From Clostridiaceae bacterium (GTDB lineage: Bacteria > Bacillota > Clostridia > Oscillospirales > QAMX01), in NCBI GenBank assembly GCA_016297585.1, contig JAEDGJ010000141.1, forward strand, positions 1 to 6,177: a stretch of DNA of 6,177 bases, read 5' to 3'. The notes below the pieces were generated by a model. The model made no database searches. It had not been told where the DNA came from and saw only the letters and a list, made by a program, of their open reading frames with translations. Numbering within the stretch: position 1 is the stretch's first letter; the number at the start of each line of letters is the position of its first letter. Below are positions 1 to 6,140 of this stretch, piece after piece. The position numbers were made by a program, and so were the translations under genes.

Positions 1-167
1 CCCTGCTTCTGCACCCATTCCCAGCCGTACGCCTTCGCCGCAAAGGGGTCGACGATGCCTTCGATGGAGAAGTCGTCCGCGCCCGCCTCCAGACGCTCGC
101 GCAGATACTGCACATAGTTGGCGCCGTAGCCGCCGATCCCGACGAGCACCAGTTTGACCTTGCCCAT
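1..167 (-). CDS. Gfo/Idh/MocA-family oxidoreductase, N-terminal part only
   Basis: Only the first 55 residues are inside the window; the gene continues past the left edge. The protein opens MGKVKLVLVGIGGYGANYV, a beta strand followed by a glycine-rich GxGGYG turn, which is the NAD(P)-binding Rossmann start typical of the Gfo/Idh/MocA family. A second strand (SIEGIVDPF, about residues 34-42) ends in Asp, as expected for the residue near the cofactor ribose. Family members oxidise or reduce sugars, inositols and sugar acids in the cytoplasm, but the C-terminal substrate domain is not visible, so the substrate is unknown. It is the second gene of a minus-strand operon, 18 bases after the amidohydrolase stop. 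The ATG at 167 is taken as the start; an in-frame GTG at 176 lies closer to the ribosome site and is possible. The family call is fairly secure; the function is open. Confidence 0.8.
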   Translation of the reverse strand, partial: MGKVKLVLVGIGGYGANYVQYLRERLEAGADDFSIEGIVDPFAAKAYGWEWVQKQ

Positions 168-180
168 ATTCCCCACTCTT

Positions 181-187
181 CCTCCTT
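181..187 (-). promoter_or_regulatory. Ribosome binding site of the oxidoreductase, overlapping the upstream stop codon
   Basis: On the minus strand the sequence reads TAAGGAGG, so the last two bases of the amidohydrolase stop codon form the start of a perfect AAGGAGG site. The gap to the ATG at 167 is 13 bases, which is long, while the gap to an in-frame GTG at 176 is 4 bases, which is short. The site therefore does not settle the start. The overlap suggests that translation of the two genes is linked. Confidence 0.75.
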
Positions 188-1229
188 ACAGGTTCTTCTC
201 AAAGAAATCCGCGAGCCACGCGCGGTCGGCCGCGTCCTTCACATACGGCAGCGCGCGCTCCGCGTAGGCCGCGAGCTTTGCTTTGTCCATCGGCTTTGGC
301 TCGAGCGCGGTCATGCGGGCAAAATTCCCGCCCTCGATCGCCTTCGCCGCCCGATCCGGCAGCCCGAGCCCGCGGATCTCGAAGTCCCAGAAGCGGAACA
401 CGTCGTCCGTCTCGAGGAAGCGCCGCATCGTCGCGAGGATGTCGCCGACGCCGCCCTGGAACTCGTCCGCCGTCATGTCCGTGCCGAACACGATGCGGTC
501 TGCGTATTTTACGAAGAACTCGCGCCAGGTGTCCCGCCGGCGGCTGAAATAGTCGTACATTTCGCGTCCCGGCGTGATGTCAAACGAGATGTTCGGGTAT
601 TTTTCCATCACCCGCACCGCTTCGTCCGGGAAATCCGACAGGAAGAAGAAGTGCGCGAACGTCGCGTTCAGCTTCGGATGCCGGTCGAGCACCGCGAACA
701 CGTCGCGGTAGATCTGCTCCTTCGACGGGAACGTGCCGTCGCCGTAGAACCAGCCCTCCGCAAACGAGAAGGCAGGCGCGGTATCGGCGTCCCAGAACGT
801 CTCCGGATCGCAGGCGTGCCAGACGATATGCGTCCCCGTGCGCTCGAGGAAGGCAAAATAGTCCTCATACGCGGCGTCGGACACCGGCAGCGCGTGCAGC
901 TTCGCCATCGTCGGCTTCGTCTCGAGCATCTTGATGCCGTCAAAGCCCATGTCGAGAAGCTCTTTTGCCTGGCGTTCGAACTCCCAGCCCTCCGGCATCG
1001 GCGTTTTGACCGGCACCTCCGGATAGAACAGCCCGCCGTGCGCGAAAAAGTGCGGATCCGTCAGCTTCAGCGCCGCCGCCAGCAGGTTGTTGCCCGTCGA
1101 ATCCCAGCCGCCGCCGCAGATGCAGGCGATGTTGACATAATCAAACCCATGCTCCCTGCGGTAATTCCTGAAATACTCCATGCAGGCCACATGCTCCATA
1201 TGAACGTGGCTGTCGATCACCGGAATCAT
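186..1229 (-). CDS. Amidohydrolase family (PF04909-like) metal-dependent hydrolase
   Basis: A 347-residue cytoplasmic protein with the residue pattern of the TIM-barrel amidohydrolase-2 group. Counting from the ATG, it has DSHVH near the N-terminus (H8 and H10), a lysine in GFDGIK (K100), His in IVWHA (H138), His in TFAH (H193) and Asp in VFGTD (D251). This order HxH, H, H, D is that of ACMSD-like decarboxylases and of sugar-lactone hydrolases in the same family, so a zinc-type metal centre is expected. The length fits the family. No signal peptide is seen. It is the first gene of a minus-strand operon with a Gfo/Idh/MocA oxidoreductase and diverges from a GH4 glycosidase, which suggests a role in sugar or sugar-acid breakdown; lactone hydrolysis is one guess. 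Start: ATG at 1229 is 13 bases from AAGGAGG, while the in-frame TTG at 1232 is 10 bases away and could be the true start. Family confident, substrate unknown. Confidence 0.85.
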   Translation of the reverse strand: MIPVIDSHVHMEHVACMEYFRNYRREHGFDYVNIACICGGGWDSTGNNLLAAALKLTDPHFFAHGGLFYPEVPVKTPMPEGWEFERQAKELLDMGFDGIKMLETKPTMAKLHALPVSDAAYEDYFAFLERTGTHIVWHACDPETFWDADTAPAFSFAEGWFYGDGTFPSKEQIYRDVFAVLDRHPKLNATFAHFFFLSDFPDEAVRVMEKYPNISFDITPGREMYDYFSRRRDTWREFFVKYADRIVFGTDMTADEFQGGVGDILATMRRFLETDDVFRFWDFEIRGLGLPDRAAKAIEGGNFARMTALEPKPMDKAKLAAYAERALPYVKDAADRAWLADFFEKNL

Positions 1230-1242
1230 CAAAACTCATGCG

Positions 1243-1249
1243 CCTCCTT
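1243..1249 (-). promoter_or_regulatory. Ribosome binding site of the amidohydrolase
   Basis: A perfect AAGGAGG on the minus strand. It serves two in-frame candidate starts, TTG at 1232 (10-base gap) and ATG at 1229 (13-base gap). An ATG at 1239 is only 3 bases away and is out of frame, so it is not used for this protein. Confidence 0.75.
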
Positions 1250-1263
1250 CGTTTTTTTCCCTG

Positions 1264-1281
1264 CCCCCTTTTTATAGGGGG
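1264..1281 (-). promoter_or_regulatory. Small GC hairpin in the leader of the minus-strand operon
   Basis: The minus transcript carries CCCCCU, a six-base A/U loop, then AGGGGG, giving a 6-bp stem. It sits in the roughly 65-base leader between the predicted transcription start (about 1295) and the ribosome site at 1243-1249. There is no U-run right after it, so it is not a standard terminator. It could affect transcript stability or be without function. Confidence 0.35.
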
Positions 1282-1301
1282 TCAAAATCCGAACCGTTCC
1301 C

Positions 1302-1330
1302 ATTATACTCCATCCTCCCGCGCTTGTCCA
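1302..1330 (-). promoter_or_regulatory. Sigma-A-type promoter for the amidohydrolase/oxidoreductase operon
   Basis: On the minus strand, TGGACA (1330-1325) and a perfect TATAAT (1307-1302) are separated by exactly 17 bases. Transcription would start near 1295, leaving a leader of about 65 bases before the amidohydrolase start. It is back to back with the GH4 promoter, with about 80 bases between the two -35 boxes. Confidence 0.7.
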
Positions 1331-1409
1331 GCCCTTTTTCCCTCCGCGCGCCGCCGTCTCCGGTTTATAAAAAATGTCGTAATCCGCCGCCTCCGCGCCG
1401 TTTTCTCTC

Positions 1410-1438
1410 TTGCATTTTTCCCTGTTATCCGCTATAAT
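1410..1438 (+). promoter_or_regulatory. Sigma-A-type promoter for the GH4 glycosidase gene
   Basis: TTGCAT (1410-1415) and a perfect TATAAT (1433-1438) are separated by 17 bases. Transcription would start near 1445, giving a leader of about 43 bases. The leader contains an 8-base palindrome CAAATTTG (1459-1466) but no clear operator or riboswitch. Confidence 0.75.
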
Positions 1439-1487
1439 GAAAGCACTCCCCCATGCGCCAAATTTGTGAAACGACGAGGAACCGCTT

Positions 1488-2804
1488 ATGAAAAAGATCG
1501 CCTTCATCGGTGCCGGCAGCTTCGGCTTTACGCGCACGCTGGTCAAAGACATCCTCAGCTTTCCCGCTTTCGCCGACGCGGAGATCGCGCTGATGGACAT
1601 CAATCCCGAACGCCTTTCCTATATTGAACGCGCCTGCAGAAAGATCGTCGAGCGCGGAAACTACCCCGCCAAGATCACCGCGACGATGAACCGTGCGGAA
1701 GCGCTCGAGGGCGCGGACGGCGTGCTCATCACCATTCTCTCCGGCGGCGTGCAGGTCTGGCGCCACGACATCGAGATCCCGAAGAAGTACGGCGTCGACA
1801 TCAACGTCGGCGACACCCGCGGCCCCGCCGGCATCTTCCGCTACCTGCGCACGGTCAACGACATGCTCGACATCGGCCATGACATCGACCGCTACTGCCC
1901 GAACGCGATCGTCCTGAACTATACGAACCCCATGGCGATGCTCTGCCGCACCCTGCAGGGCGAATGCCGCGCCAGCATCACCGGACTCTGCCACAGCGTG
2001 CAGGGCACCGCCGAGATGCTCGCGCGCTGGATCGGCGCCGACATGAAGGACGTCACCTACCTCTGCGCCGGTATCAACCATCAGGCGTTCTATCTCGACT
2101 ATAAGGTCTGCGGCGAGGACGCCTATCCGCGCATCCGCCGCGCGCTCGAAAATCCGGACATCTATAACGAGGAGCAGGTGCGCAACGAGATGTTCTATGC
2201 GCTCGGCTACTACGTCACCGAGTCCTCCGGCCACAACTCCGAATACAACGCCTGGTTCCGCAAGCGCCCCGACCTCATCGAAAAATACTGCACGAACGGC
2301 ACCGGCTGGAACCCCGGGCACTATGCCTACATCCTCGGCGAGTACTTAAAGCGCGAGGACAACTGGAAGCACGACATCGAGGAATGGCTCGCGCAGGAGG
2401 ACATCGACATCTCCCGCGGACACGAGTATGCGGCGTGGATCTTCAACGCCGTCTTCGGCGACAACACGATGTACGAGTTCAACGGCAACGTCCGCAACTT
2501 CGGCCTGATCGACAACCTGCCCGAGGGCGCGTGCGTCGAGGTGCCCGTCGTCGCGTCGAAGGCGGGCCTGCGCGCGGTGCACGTCGGCGCGCTGCCGCCG
2601 CAGCTCGCGCTGCTGACGAACATCTCCTCCCGCTGCGAGGAGCTCGCCATCGAGGGCTCGCTTGAAGGCGACCGCGAGAAGATCTATCACGCGATCCTCT
2701 TTGACCCGCTGACCTCCGCCGTGCTCAGCCCGCGCGAGATCCGCTCGATGGTGGACGAAATGTTTGCCGCGAACGAAGCGTGGCTGCCGCAATTCCGGAA
2801 ATAA
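1488..2804 (+). CDS. melA: Glycoside hydrolase family 4, MelA-type alpha-galactosidase
   Basis: A 438-residue cytoplasmic enzyme that matches E. coli MelA (about 450 residues) along its whole length as I recall that sequence. GH4 enzymes cleave the glycosidic bond by NAD+-assisted oxidation, elimination and re-reduction, and need Mn2+ or a similar ion. Visible motifs are IGAGS at residues 7-11 (NAD site), GDTRGPAGI at 108-116, NYTNPMAM at 144-151, GLCHSVQGT at 166-174, AGINHQAFY at 194-202, TESSGHNSEY at 244-253 and GNVRNFGLIDNLP near 333-345. C168 and H198 are the expected metal ligands. The CHSV motif is the form linked to alpha-galactosidases within GH4, as opposed to CDMP or CN(V/I)P of the phospho-glycosidases, so substrates such as melibiose are likely. 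Related GH4 alpha-galacturonidases cannot be fully excluded. It has its own promoter and GAGGA ribosome site (7-base gap to ATG), and a terminator follows. It is transcribed away from an amidohydrolase/oxidoreductase operon. Confidence 0.88.
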   Translation: MKKIAFIGAGSFGFTRTLVKDILSFPAFADAEIALMDINPERLSYIERACRKIVERGNYPAKITATMNRAEALEGADGVLITILSGGVQVWRHDIEIPKKYGVDINVGDTRGPAGIFRYLRTVNDMLDIGHDIDRYCPNAIVLNYTNPMAMLCRTLQGECRASITGLCHSVQGTAEMLARWIGADMKDVTYLCAGINHQAFYLDYKVCGEDAYPRIRRALENPDIYNEEQVRNEMFYALGYYVTESSGHNSEYNAWFRKRPDLIEKYCTNGTGWNPGHYAYILGEYLKREDNWKHDIEEWLAQEDIDISRGHEYAAWIFNAVFGDNTMYEFNGNVRNFGLIDNLPEGACVEVPVVASKAGLRAVHVGALPPQLALLTNISSRCEELAIEGSLEGDREKIYHAILFDPLTSAVLSPREIRSMVDEMFAANEAWLPQFRK

Positions 2805-2827
2805 CGGGCGAAATAAGCCCTGCCGCG

Positions 2828-2886
2828 ACGCGCCGGGCGTGATTTTTCCGCCAAACTGCCGAAAATCGCTTTCCCGGCGCGTTTTT
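2828..2886 (+). terminator. Rho-independent terminator of the GH4 gene
   Basis: ACGCGCCGGG (2828-2837) pairs perfectly with CCCGGCGCGT (2873-2882), and the run TTTTT (2882-2886) follows at once. The interior can fold further: GATTTTTC (2841-2848) pairs with GAAAATC (2861-2867) with one bulged T, leaving a loop of about 12 bases. The stem starts 24 bases after the GH4 stop codon. Confidence 0.8.
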
Positions 2887-2888
2887 GC

Positions 2889-2918
2889 GCAAATCCCCGC
2901 TTTGCTTTGCGGGTTTGC
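2889..2918. repeat. Inverted repeat (hairpin) between the terminator and the next promoter
   Basis: GCAAA (2889-2893) pairs with TTTGC (2914-2918), and CCCGC (2896-2900) pairs with GCGGG (2909-2913); a 2-base bulge interrupts one arm. The loop is TTTGCTTT. No T-run follows on either strand, so it is not itself a standard terminator. Its loop contains the weak -35-like TTGCTT of the downstream promoter, so it might be an operator or a backup to the terminator. Function unknown. Confidence 0.5.
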
Positions 2919-2931
2919 CTTCTGCTATAAT
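2902..2931 (+). promoter_or_regulatory. Extended -10 promoter for the CorB-like/HAD operon
   Basis: TGCTATAAT (2923-2931) is a perfect TATAAT with the TGn extension. A weak -35-like TTGCTT at 2902-2907 lies 18 bases upstream. An extended -10 box can make up for a poor -35. Transcription would start near 2938, leaving about 37 bases before the GTG start. Confidence 0.7.
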
Positions 2932-2957
2932 AAGTATTAAACATATTCTTTTGAATC

Positions 2958-2962
2958 GGAGG
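2958..2962 (+). promoter_or_regulatory. Ribosome binding site that sets the GTG start of the first CorB-like gene
   Basis: GGAGG lies 12 bases before GTG at 2975. The reading frame is open further upstream to 2885, but those codons lie before the predicted transcription start or before this site. The in-frame TTG at 2951 lies upstream of the site. GTG is therefore the best start. Confidence 0.7.
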
Positions 2963-2974
2963 TTCCAAAACGCC

Positions 2975-4024
2975 GTGGACGACGGAATATTGCCCCGAAG
3001 TATCCTGCTGATCGTTCTGATCCTCGCAGGCGGCTTCTTTGCCGGTTCCGAAACCGCTTTTTCCTACTGCAACCGCATTCGCTTCAAGCTCCGCGCCGAC
3101 GACGGCGACCGGAGCGCCATCCGCGTGACGCGCATCCTCGATCATTTCGACCGGGCGATCACCACGCTGCTCATCGGGAACAACGTCATTCATATTGCGG
3201 CCGCATCCATTGCGACGGTACTTGCCATCGGGCTTCTCGGGCCCAGCGGTTCCGTCGTTTCGACCGTTGTGCTGACGTTGCTCGTTTTCTTTTTCAGCGA
3301 AACGCTCCCGAAGAACATCGCCCGCGCCAACGCCGACGCCTTCGCGTCCGCCGTTTCCATCCCGATCTCGGCGCTGATGCTCCTGCTGTGGCCGCTTTCC
3401 GCGTTCTTCACCTGGATCGGCCAGCTCGCAAAACGCATCTTCGGCTCGCACAAAAAGGAGCCGACGCTGACCGAGCAGGAGCTGCACACCCTCGTCGAAA
3501 ACATCGAGGAGGAGGGCGCCATCGAGCCCGAGGACTCCGAGCTCATCCAGTCCGCCATCGACTTTTCCGGCACGCTCGTCTCCCAGATCATGACGCCCGC
3601 CGATAAAATGGCGACCATCGACATCCGCAGCACCCCCGAGTCGCAGCTTGCGTGCATCCTCGGCCGCAAATACTCCCGCCTGCCCGTCACCGACCACGGC
3701 CGCATCATCGGCATCCTCCAGACGCGCAAATACCTGCGCGCCTGTCTGAAGGAGCCCTCTCCCCCGCTGCGTCCGCTGCTGGCGCCGCCGACCTTCGTGC
3801 GCGCGAGCACGCCCGTGAATACCCTCTTTGAGGATATGCGCCGCAAAAAGCTCCATATGTGCATCGTCAACGACGACGAAGGGCATCCCGTCGGCGTCGT
3901 CACGATGGAGGACATCCTCGAGGAGCTGGTCGGCGACATCATGGACGAGGACGATCCCGTCGAGGAGCCGCTCTCCCCGCTTCCCGAACGCGCGGACGGC
4001 GCAGAAAAGAGGGCCGCCGTATGA
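2975..4024 (+). CDS. Short CNNM/CorB-like membrane protein (DUF21 plus CBS pair, no CorC/HlyC domain)
   Basis: A 349-residue membrane protein starting at GTG. The DUF21/CNNM domain covers about residues 8-150, with four hydrophobic stretches near 8-28, 68-90, 95-108 and 124-150. It keeps the family signatures AGSETAF (S25, E26), IGNN (N69, N70) and SETLPK (E109, P112, K113), which in CorB/CNNM proteins surround the ion site. A cytoplasmic acidic linker IEEEGAIEPEDSEL (177-190) leads into two CBS domains (about 205-325), which in this family bind Mg-ATP. The second CBS ends VGVVTMEDILEELVGD but has DDEGHPV where its partner has DEYGGTM. The protein stops about 25 residues after the CBS pair, so the C-terminal CorC/HlyC domain is absent; the end reads naturally, with no sign of a frameshift. 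Likely role: divalent cation (Mg2+) transport or its control. The start of the next gene overlaps its stop (ATGA). Hemolysin-type annotation of this family is historical. Confidence 0.87.
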   Translation: MDDGILPRSILLIVLILAGGFFAGSETAFSYCNRIRFKLRADDGDRSAIRVTRILDHFDRAITTLLIGNNVIHIAAASIATVLAIGLLGPSGSVVSTVVLTLLVFFFSETLPKNIARANADAFASAVSIPISALMLLLWPLSAFFTWIGQLAKRIFGSHKKEPTLTEQELHTLVENIEEEGAIEPEDSELIQSAIDFSGTLVSQIMTPADKMATIDIRSTPESQLACILGRKYSRLPVTDHGRIIGILQTRKYLRACLKEPSPPLRPLLAPPTFVRASTPVNTLFEDMRRKKLHMCIVNDDEGHPVGVVTMEDILEELVGDIMDEDDPVEEPLSPLPERADGAEKRAAV

Positions 4025-5319
4025 ATCTGTACGTTGAGATCGCCCTCTACGTCTTTCTTCTCTTCCTCGTCGCCTGCTCCGCGTTCTTCTCCGGTTCCGA
4101 GATCGCCTTCGCCACCGCCAACAAGATGCGCCTGAAAAACGCAGCCGAGGCGGGCTCCGCGCAGGCAAAGCTCGCCGACCGCATCGCCGACCGGTTTGCC
4201 GAGTTTCTCTCCACCGTGCTCGTCGGCAACAACCTCGTCAACATCGCCGCCTCCTCCGCCGCCACGCTGATCGCCGTCTCCCATTTCGGCGCCGAACGCG
4301 GCGAAACCGTCGCGGCGCTCGTCATGACCGTCATCATCCTGATCTTCGGCGAGATCATCCCGAAGATCCTCGCGACGGAAAACGCCGACCGCCTTGTCCT
4401 GAAGCTCGCGCGGCCGCTGCATTTCTGCTTCATCCTCTTCAAGCCCATCGTCATCGCCGTCACAAAGCTGCTTTCGCGCATCGAAAAGCTCTGGACGCCG
4501 ACCGACGCCGAGCCGTCCGTCACCGACGAGGAGCTCGTCGAGATGGTCGACACGATCGAGGAGGAGGGCGTCATCTCCGAGCGCGAGGGCGACCTCATCC
4601 GCTCCGCCATCGAGTTTTCCGACACGACCGTGCACGAGATCCTGACCCCCCGCGTGGACGTCGCTGCCGTCGACATCGACGACCCGGTCGAGGAGATCCT
4701 CGCCGACGACGAGATCATGCGCCACTCCCGCGTGCCCGTCTATGAGGACTCCGTCGACAACGTCATCGGCATCCTCAACACCAAGCACCTGCTCAAAGCC
4801 GCGATGTCCGACCGCCGTCCCGACATCCGCCGCCTGATGCGCGACCCGCTGTTCGTACATATGACGATGACCACCGCCGACCTGCTGCAGGAATTCCGCA
4901 CAAGGCGTCTTCATATGGCCGTCGTGCTCGACGAATACGGCGGCACGATGGGCATCGTCACGATGGAGGACGTCCTCGAGGAGATCGTCGGCGACATCTG
5001 GGACGAAAAGGACGTCGTCGAGACCGAATACACGAAGCTCTCCGACACCGCCTATCTCGCGGACGGCTCGATGCAGATCTCCGACCTGTTCGAGCTGCTC
5101 GACGTCTCCGACCGCGACTTCGAAAGCGAATACACGACCCTCGGCGGCTGGGCGACCGAGATGCTCGACCGCTTCCCCGAGGTCGGCGACAGCTTCCGCT
5201 ATAAGAACCTGCTCGTCACCGTGACGAAGATCGACAATATGCGCGCCGACAAGCTCCGCGTCGAGCTGCAGCCCGATGCGGAGGAAGGCTCCGACGAGCC
5301 CGACGCACGAAAGGAATAA
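4021..5319 (+). CDS. Full-length CNNM/CorB-type transporter (DUF21, CBS pair, CorC/HlyC domain)
   Basis: A 432-residue membrane protein, usual length for bacterial CorB/HlyC-CorC proteins. The DUF21 domain covers about residues 4-152, with hydrophobic stretches near 4-26, 62-88, 96-113 and 128-152, and the signatures FSGSEIAF (24-31), VGNNLVNIAAS (68-78) and GEIIPK (110-115). The linker IEEEGVISEREGDLIRSAIE (179-198) leads to the CBS pair (about 205-328) with DEYGGTMGIVTMEDVLEEIV (304-323), the usual CBS2 signature. The C-terminal part, about 335-418, with DGSMQISDLFELL and YTTLGGWATEML, is a CorC/HlyC domain. Likely role: Mg2+ or related cation transport across the membrane, with ATP sensing by the CBS pair. 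ATG at 4021 overlaps the stop of the upstream paralogue by four bases and has GAGGG 7 bases before it, which indicates linked translation. The paralogue next door suggests duplication. Transport direction and ion cannot be read from the sequence. Confidence 0.9.
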   Translation: MNLYVEIALYVFLLFLVACSAFFSGSEIAFATANKMRLKNAAEAGSAQAKLADRIADRFAEFLSTVLVGNNLVNIAASSAATLIAVSHFGAERGETVAALVMTVIILIFGEIIPKILATENADRLVLKLARPLHFCFILFKPIVIAVTKLLSRIEKLWTPTDAEPSVTDEELVEMVDTIEEEGVISEREGDLIRSAIEFSDTTVHEILTPRVDVAAVDIDDPVEEILADDEIMRHSRVPVYEDSVDNVIGILNTKHLLKAAMSDRRPDIRRLMRDPLFVHMTMTTADLLQEFRTRRLHMAVVLDEYGGTMGIVTMEDVLEEIVGDIWDEKDVVETEYTKLSDTAYLADGSMQISDLFELLDVSDRDFESEYTTLGGWATEMLDRFPEVGDSFRYKNLLVTVTKIDNMRADKLRVELQPDAEEGSDEPDARKE

Positions 5320-5321
5320 CG

Positions 5322-6119
5322 ATGGTAAGGTTATCCTCCCTCCGGGTGTTCATGCTCGACATGGACGGCACGATCTACCTCGGCGACCGCCTGTTTCCCT
5401 GCACGCTCCCCTTCCTCTCCTATCTGCGCAGCACCGGACGGCGCGCGGTCTACCTGACGAACAACTCCTCCCGCAGCCGCGACAAATACGTCACGCGTCT
5501 TGCCTCCTTCGGCATCGACGCTTCTCCGGACGACATCTTCACCTCCGGCGAGGCGACGACGCTCTGGCTCTCCGAGCGCGCGCCGGGCGCTCGCATCTAT
5601 CTCGCGGGCACCCCCTCCCTCGAGCGCGAGTTCGAGGACGCGGGCTTTACGCTGACGGCGAAGGACCCCTCGTACTTCGTGCTGGGCTTTGACCAGACGC
5701 TGACCTACGAGAAGCTGACGCTGATCTGCAATCTTGTGCGCTCCGGCATCCCCTATATCGCGACCCATCCGGACTTCAACTGCCCCGTCGAGGGCGGCTT
5801 CATCCCCGACATCGGCGCGACGATCGCCTACATCGAAGCCTCCACCGGCCGCCGCCCGGACGTCGTGATTGGCAAGCCCAACCGCACGATCGCCGAAATG
5901 GCGATGCGCAAGTACGGCGCCGCGCCGGAGGAGCTGGCGATGGTCGGCGACCGGCTCTATACGGACATCGCGCTCGGCGCGAACGCCGGGATCGCGAGCA
6001 TCCTCGTCTATTCGGGCGAGACGACGCGCGAGGACTATCAGGCCAGCTCCGTCCGCGCCGATTTCGACTTTGAAGACCTCGCGGGGCTCCAGCGCGCGCT
6101 GGAGGAAGCGGATCGCTGA
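5322..6119 (+). CDS. HAD-superfamily IIA phosphatase (NagD/AraL-like)
   Basis: A 265-residue cytoplasmic hydrolase with all four HAD motifs. Motif I is DMDGT (D13 nucleophile, D15 acid/base), motif II TNNSS (T46), motif III lysine in IGKPN (K185) and motif IV GDRLYTD (D210, D215). The large cap inserted between motifs II and III (roughly 80-180), with the HPDFNCP segment, is the C2 cap of the IIA group, which includes NagD, AraL, 4-nitrophenyl phosphatases and phosphoglycolate phosphatases. These remove phosphate from nucleotides, sugar phosphates or by-products of metabolism and need Mg2+. The substrate here is unknown. It is the last gene of the operon, 2 bases after the CorB-like stop; its ribosome site AAGGA (5311-5315) lies within the end of the upstream gene, 6 bases before ATG. 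It may be co-made with the cation proteins for convenience or for Mg2+-linked metabolism; the sequence does not tell. Confidence 0.9.
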   Translation: MVRLSSLRVFMLDMDGTIYLGDRLFPCTLPFLSYLRSTGRRAVYLTNNSSRSRDKYVTRLASFGIDASPDDIFTSGEATTLWLSERAPGARIYLAGTPSLEREFEDAGFTLTAKDPSYFVLGFDQTLTYEKLTLICNLVRSGIPYIATHPDFNCPVEGGFIPDIGATIAYIEASTGRRPDVVIGKPNRTIAEMAMRKYGAAPEELAMVGDRLYTDIALGANAGIASILVYSGETTREDYQASSVRADFDFEDLAGLQRALEEADR

Positions 6120-6140
6120 CCGGAAACACTGTTTGGATAC

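Noticed and set aside
1335..1400. Repeated CCGCCG-rich patches between the two divergent promoters
   Set aside because: The copies are imperfect and look like GC-rich, low-complexity sequence; I could not find a consistent repeat unit or a fold.
1453..1491. Twelve-codon upstream open frame in the GH4 leader whose stop overlaps the GH4 start
   Set aside because: There is no convincing ribosome site before its ATG and nothing distinctive in the peptide, so chance is the simpler explanation.
1425..2321. Minus-strand open frame of 298 codons inside the GH4 gene
   Set aside because: Rich in Ala, Val, Asp and Gly, without motifs, and antisense to a clear GH4 enzyme.
2806..2820. GGGC/GCCC mini-hairpin right after the GH4 stop codon
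   Set aside because: Only 4 bp of stem and no T-run; the much stronger terminator starts a few bases further on.
2885..2974. N-terminal extension of the first CorB-like gene
   Set aside because: These 30 codons overlap the terminator T-run, the hairpin and the promoter, and lie mostly upstream of the predicted transcription start. The GTG at 2975 has a ribosome site and matches the usual short N-terminus before the first membrane helix.
3859..4020. N-terminal extension of the second CorB-like gene into the first
   Set aside because: The extension is an Arg/His-rich out-of-frame reading of the first gene's CBS domain. The ATG at 4021 has a ribosome site and begins right at the first membrane helix.
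2687..4168. Minus-strand open frame of 493 codons spanning the GH4 end, the terminator and the first CorB-like gene
   Set aside because: It crosses a terminator and a promoter region antisense to real genes and has a skewed Arg/Gly-rich composition; it is a shadow frame.
3190..4914. Very long open frame on the minus strand (574 codons) opposite the two CorB-like genes
   Set aside because: It runs antisense across two well-recognised genes, is low in complexity (Gly/Asp/Val/Arg-rich stretches) and matches no family I know. GC-rich codon use commonly opens such shadow frames.
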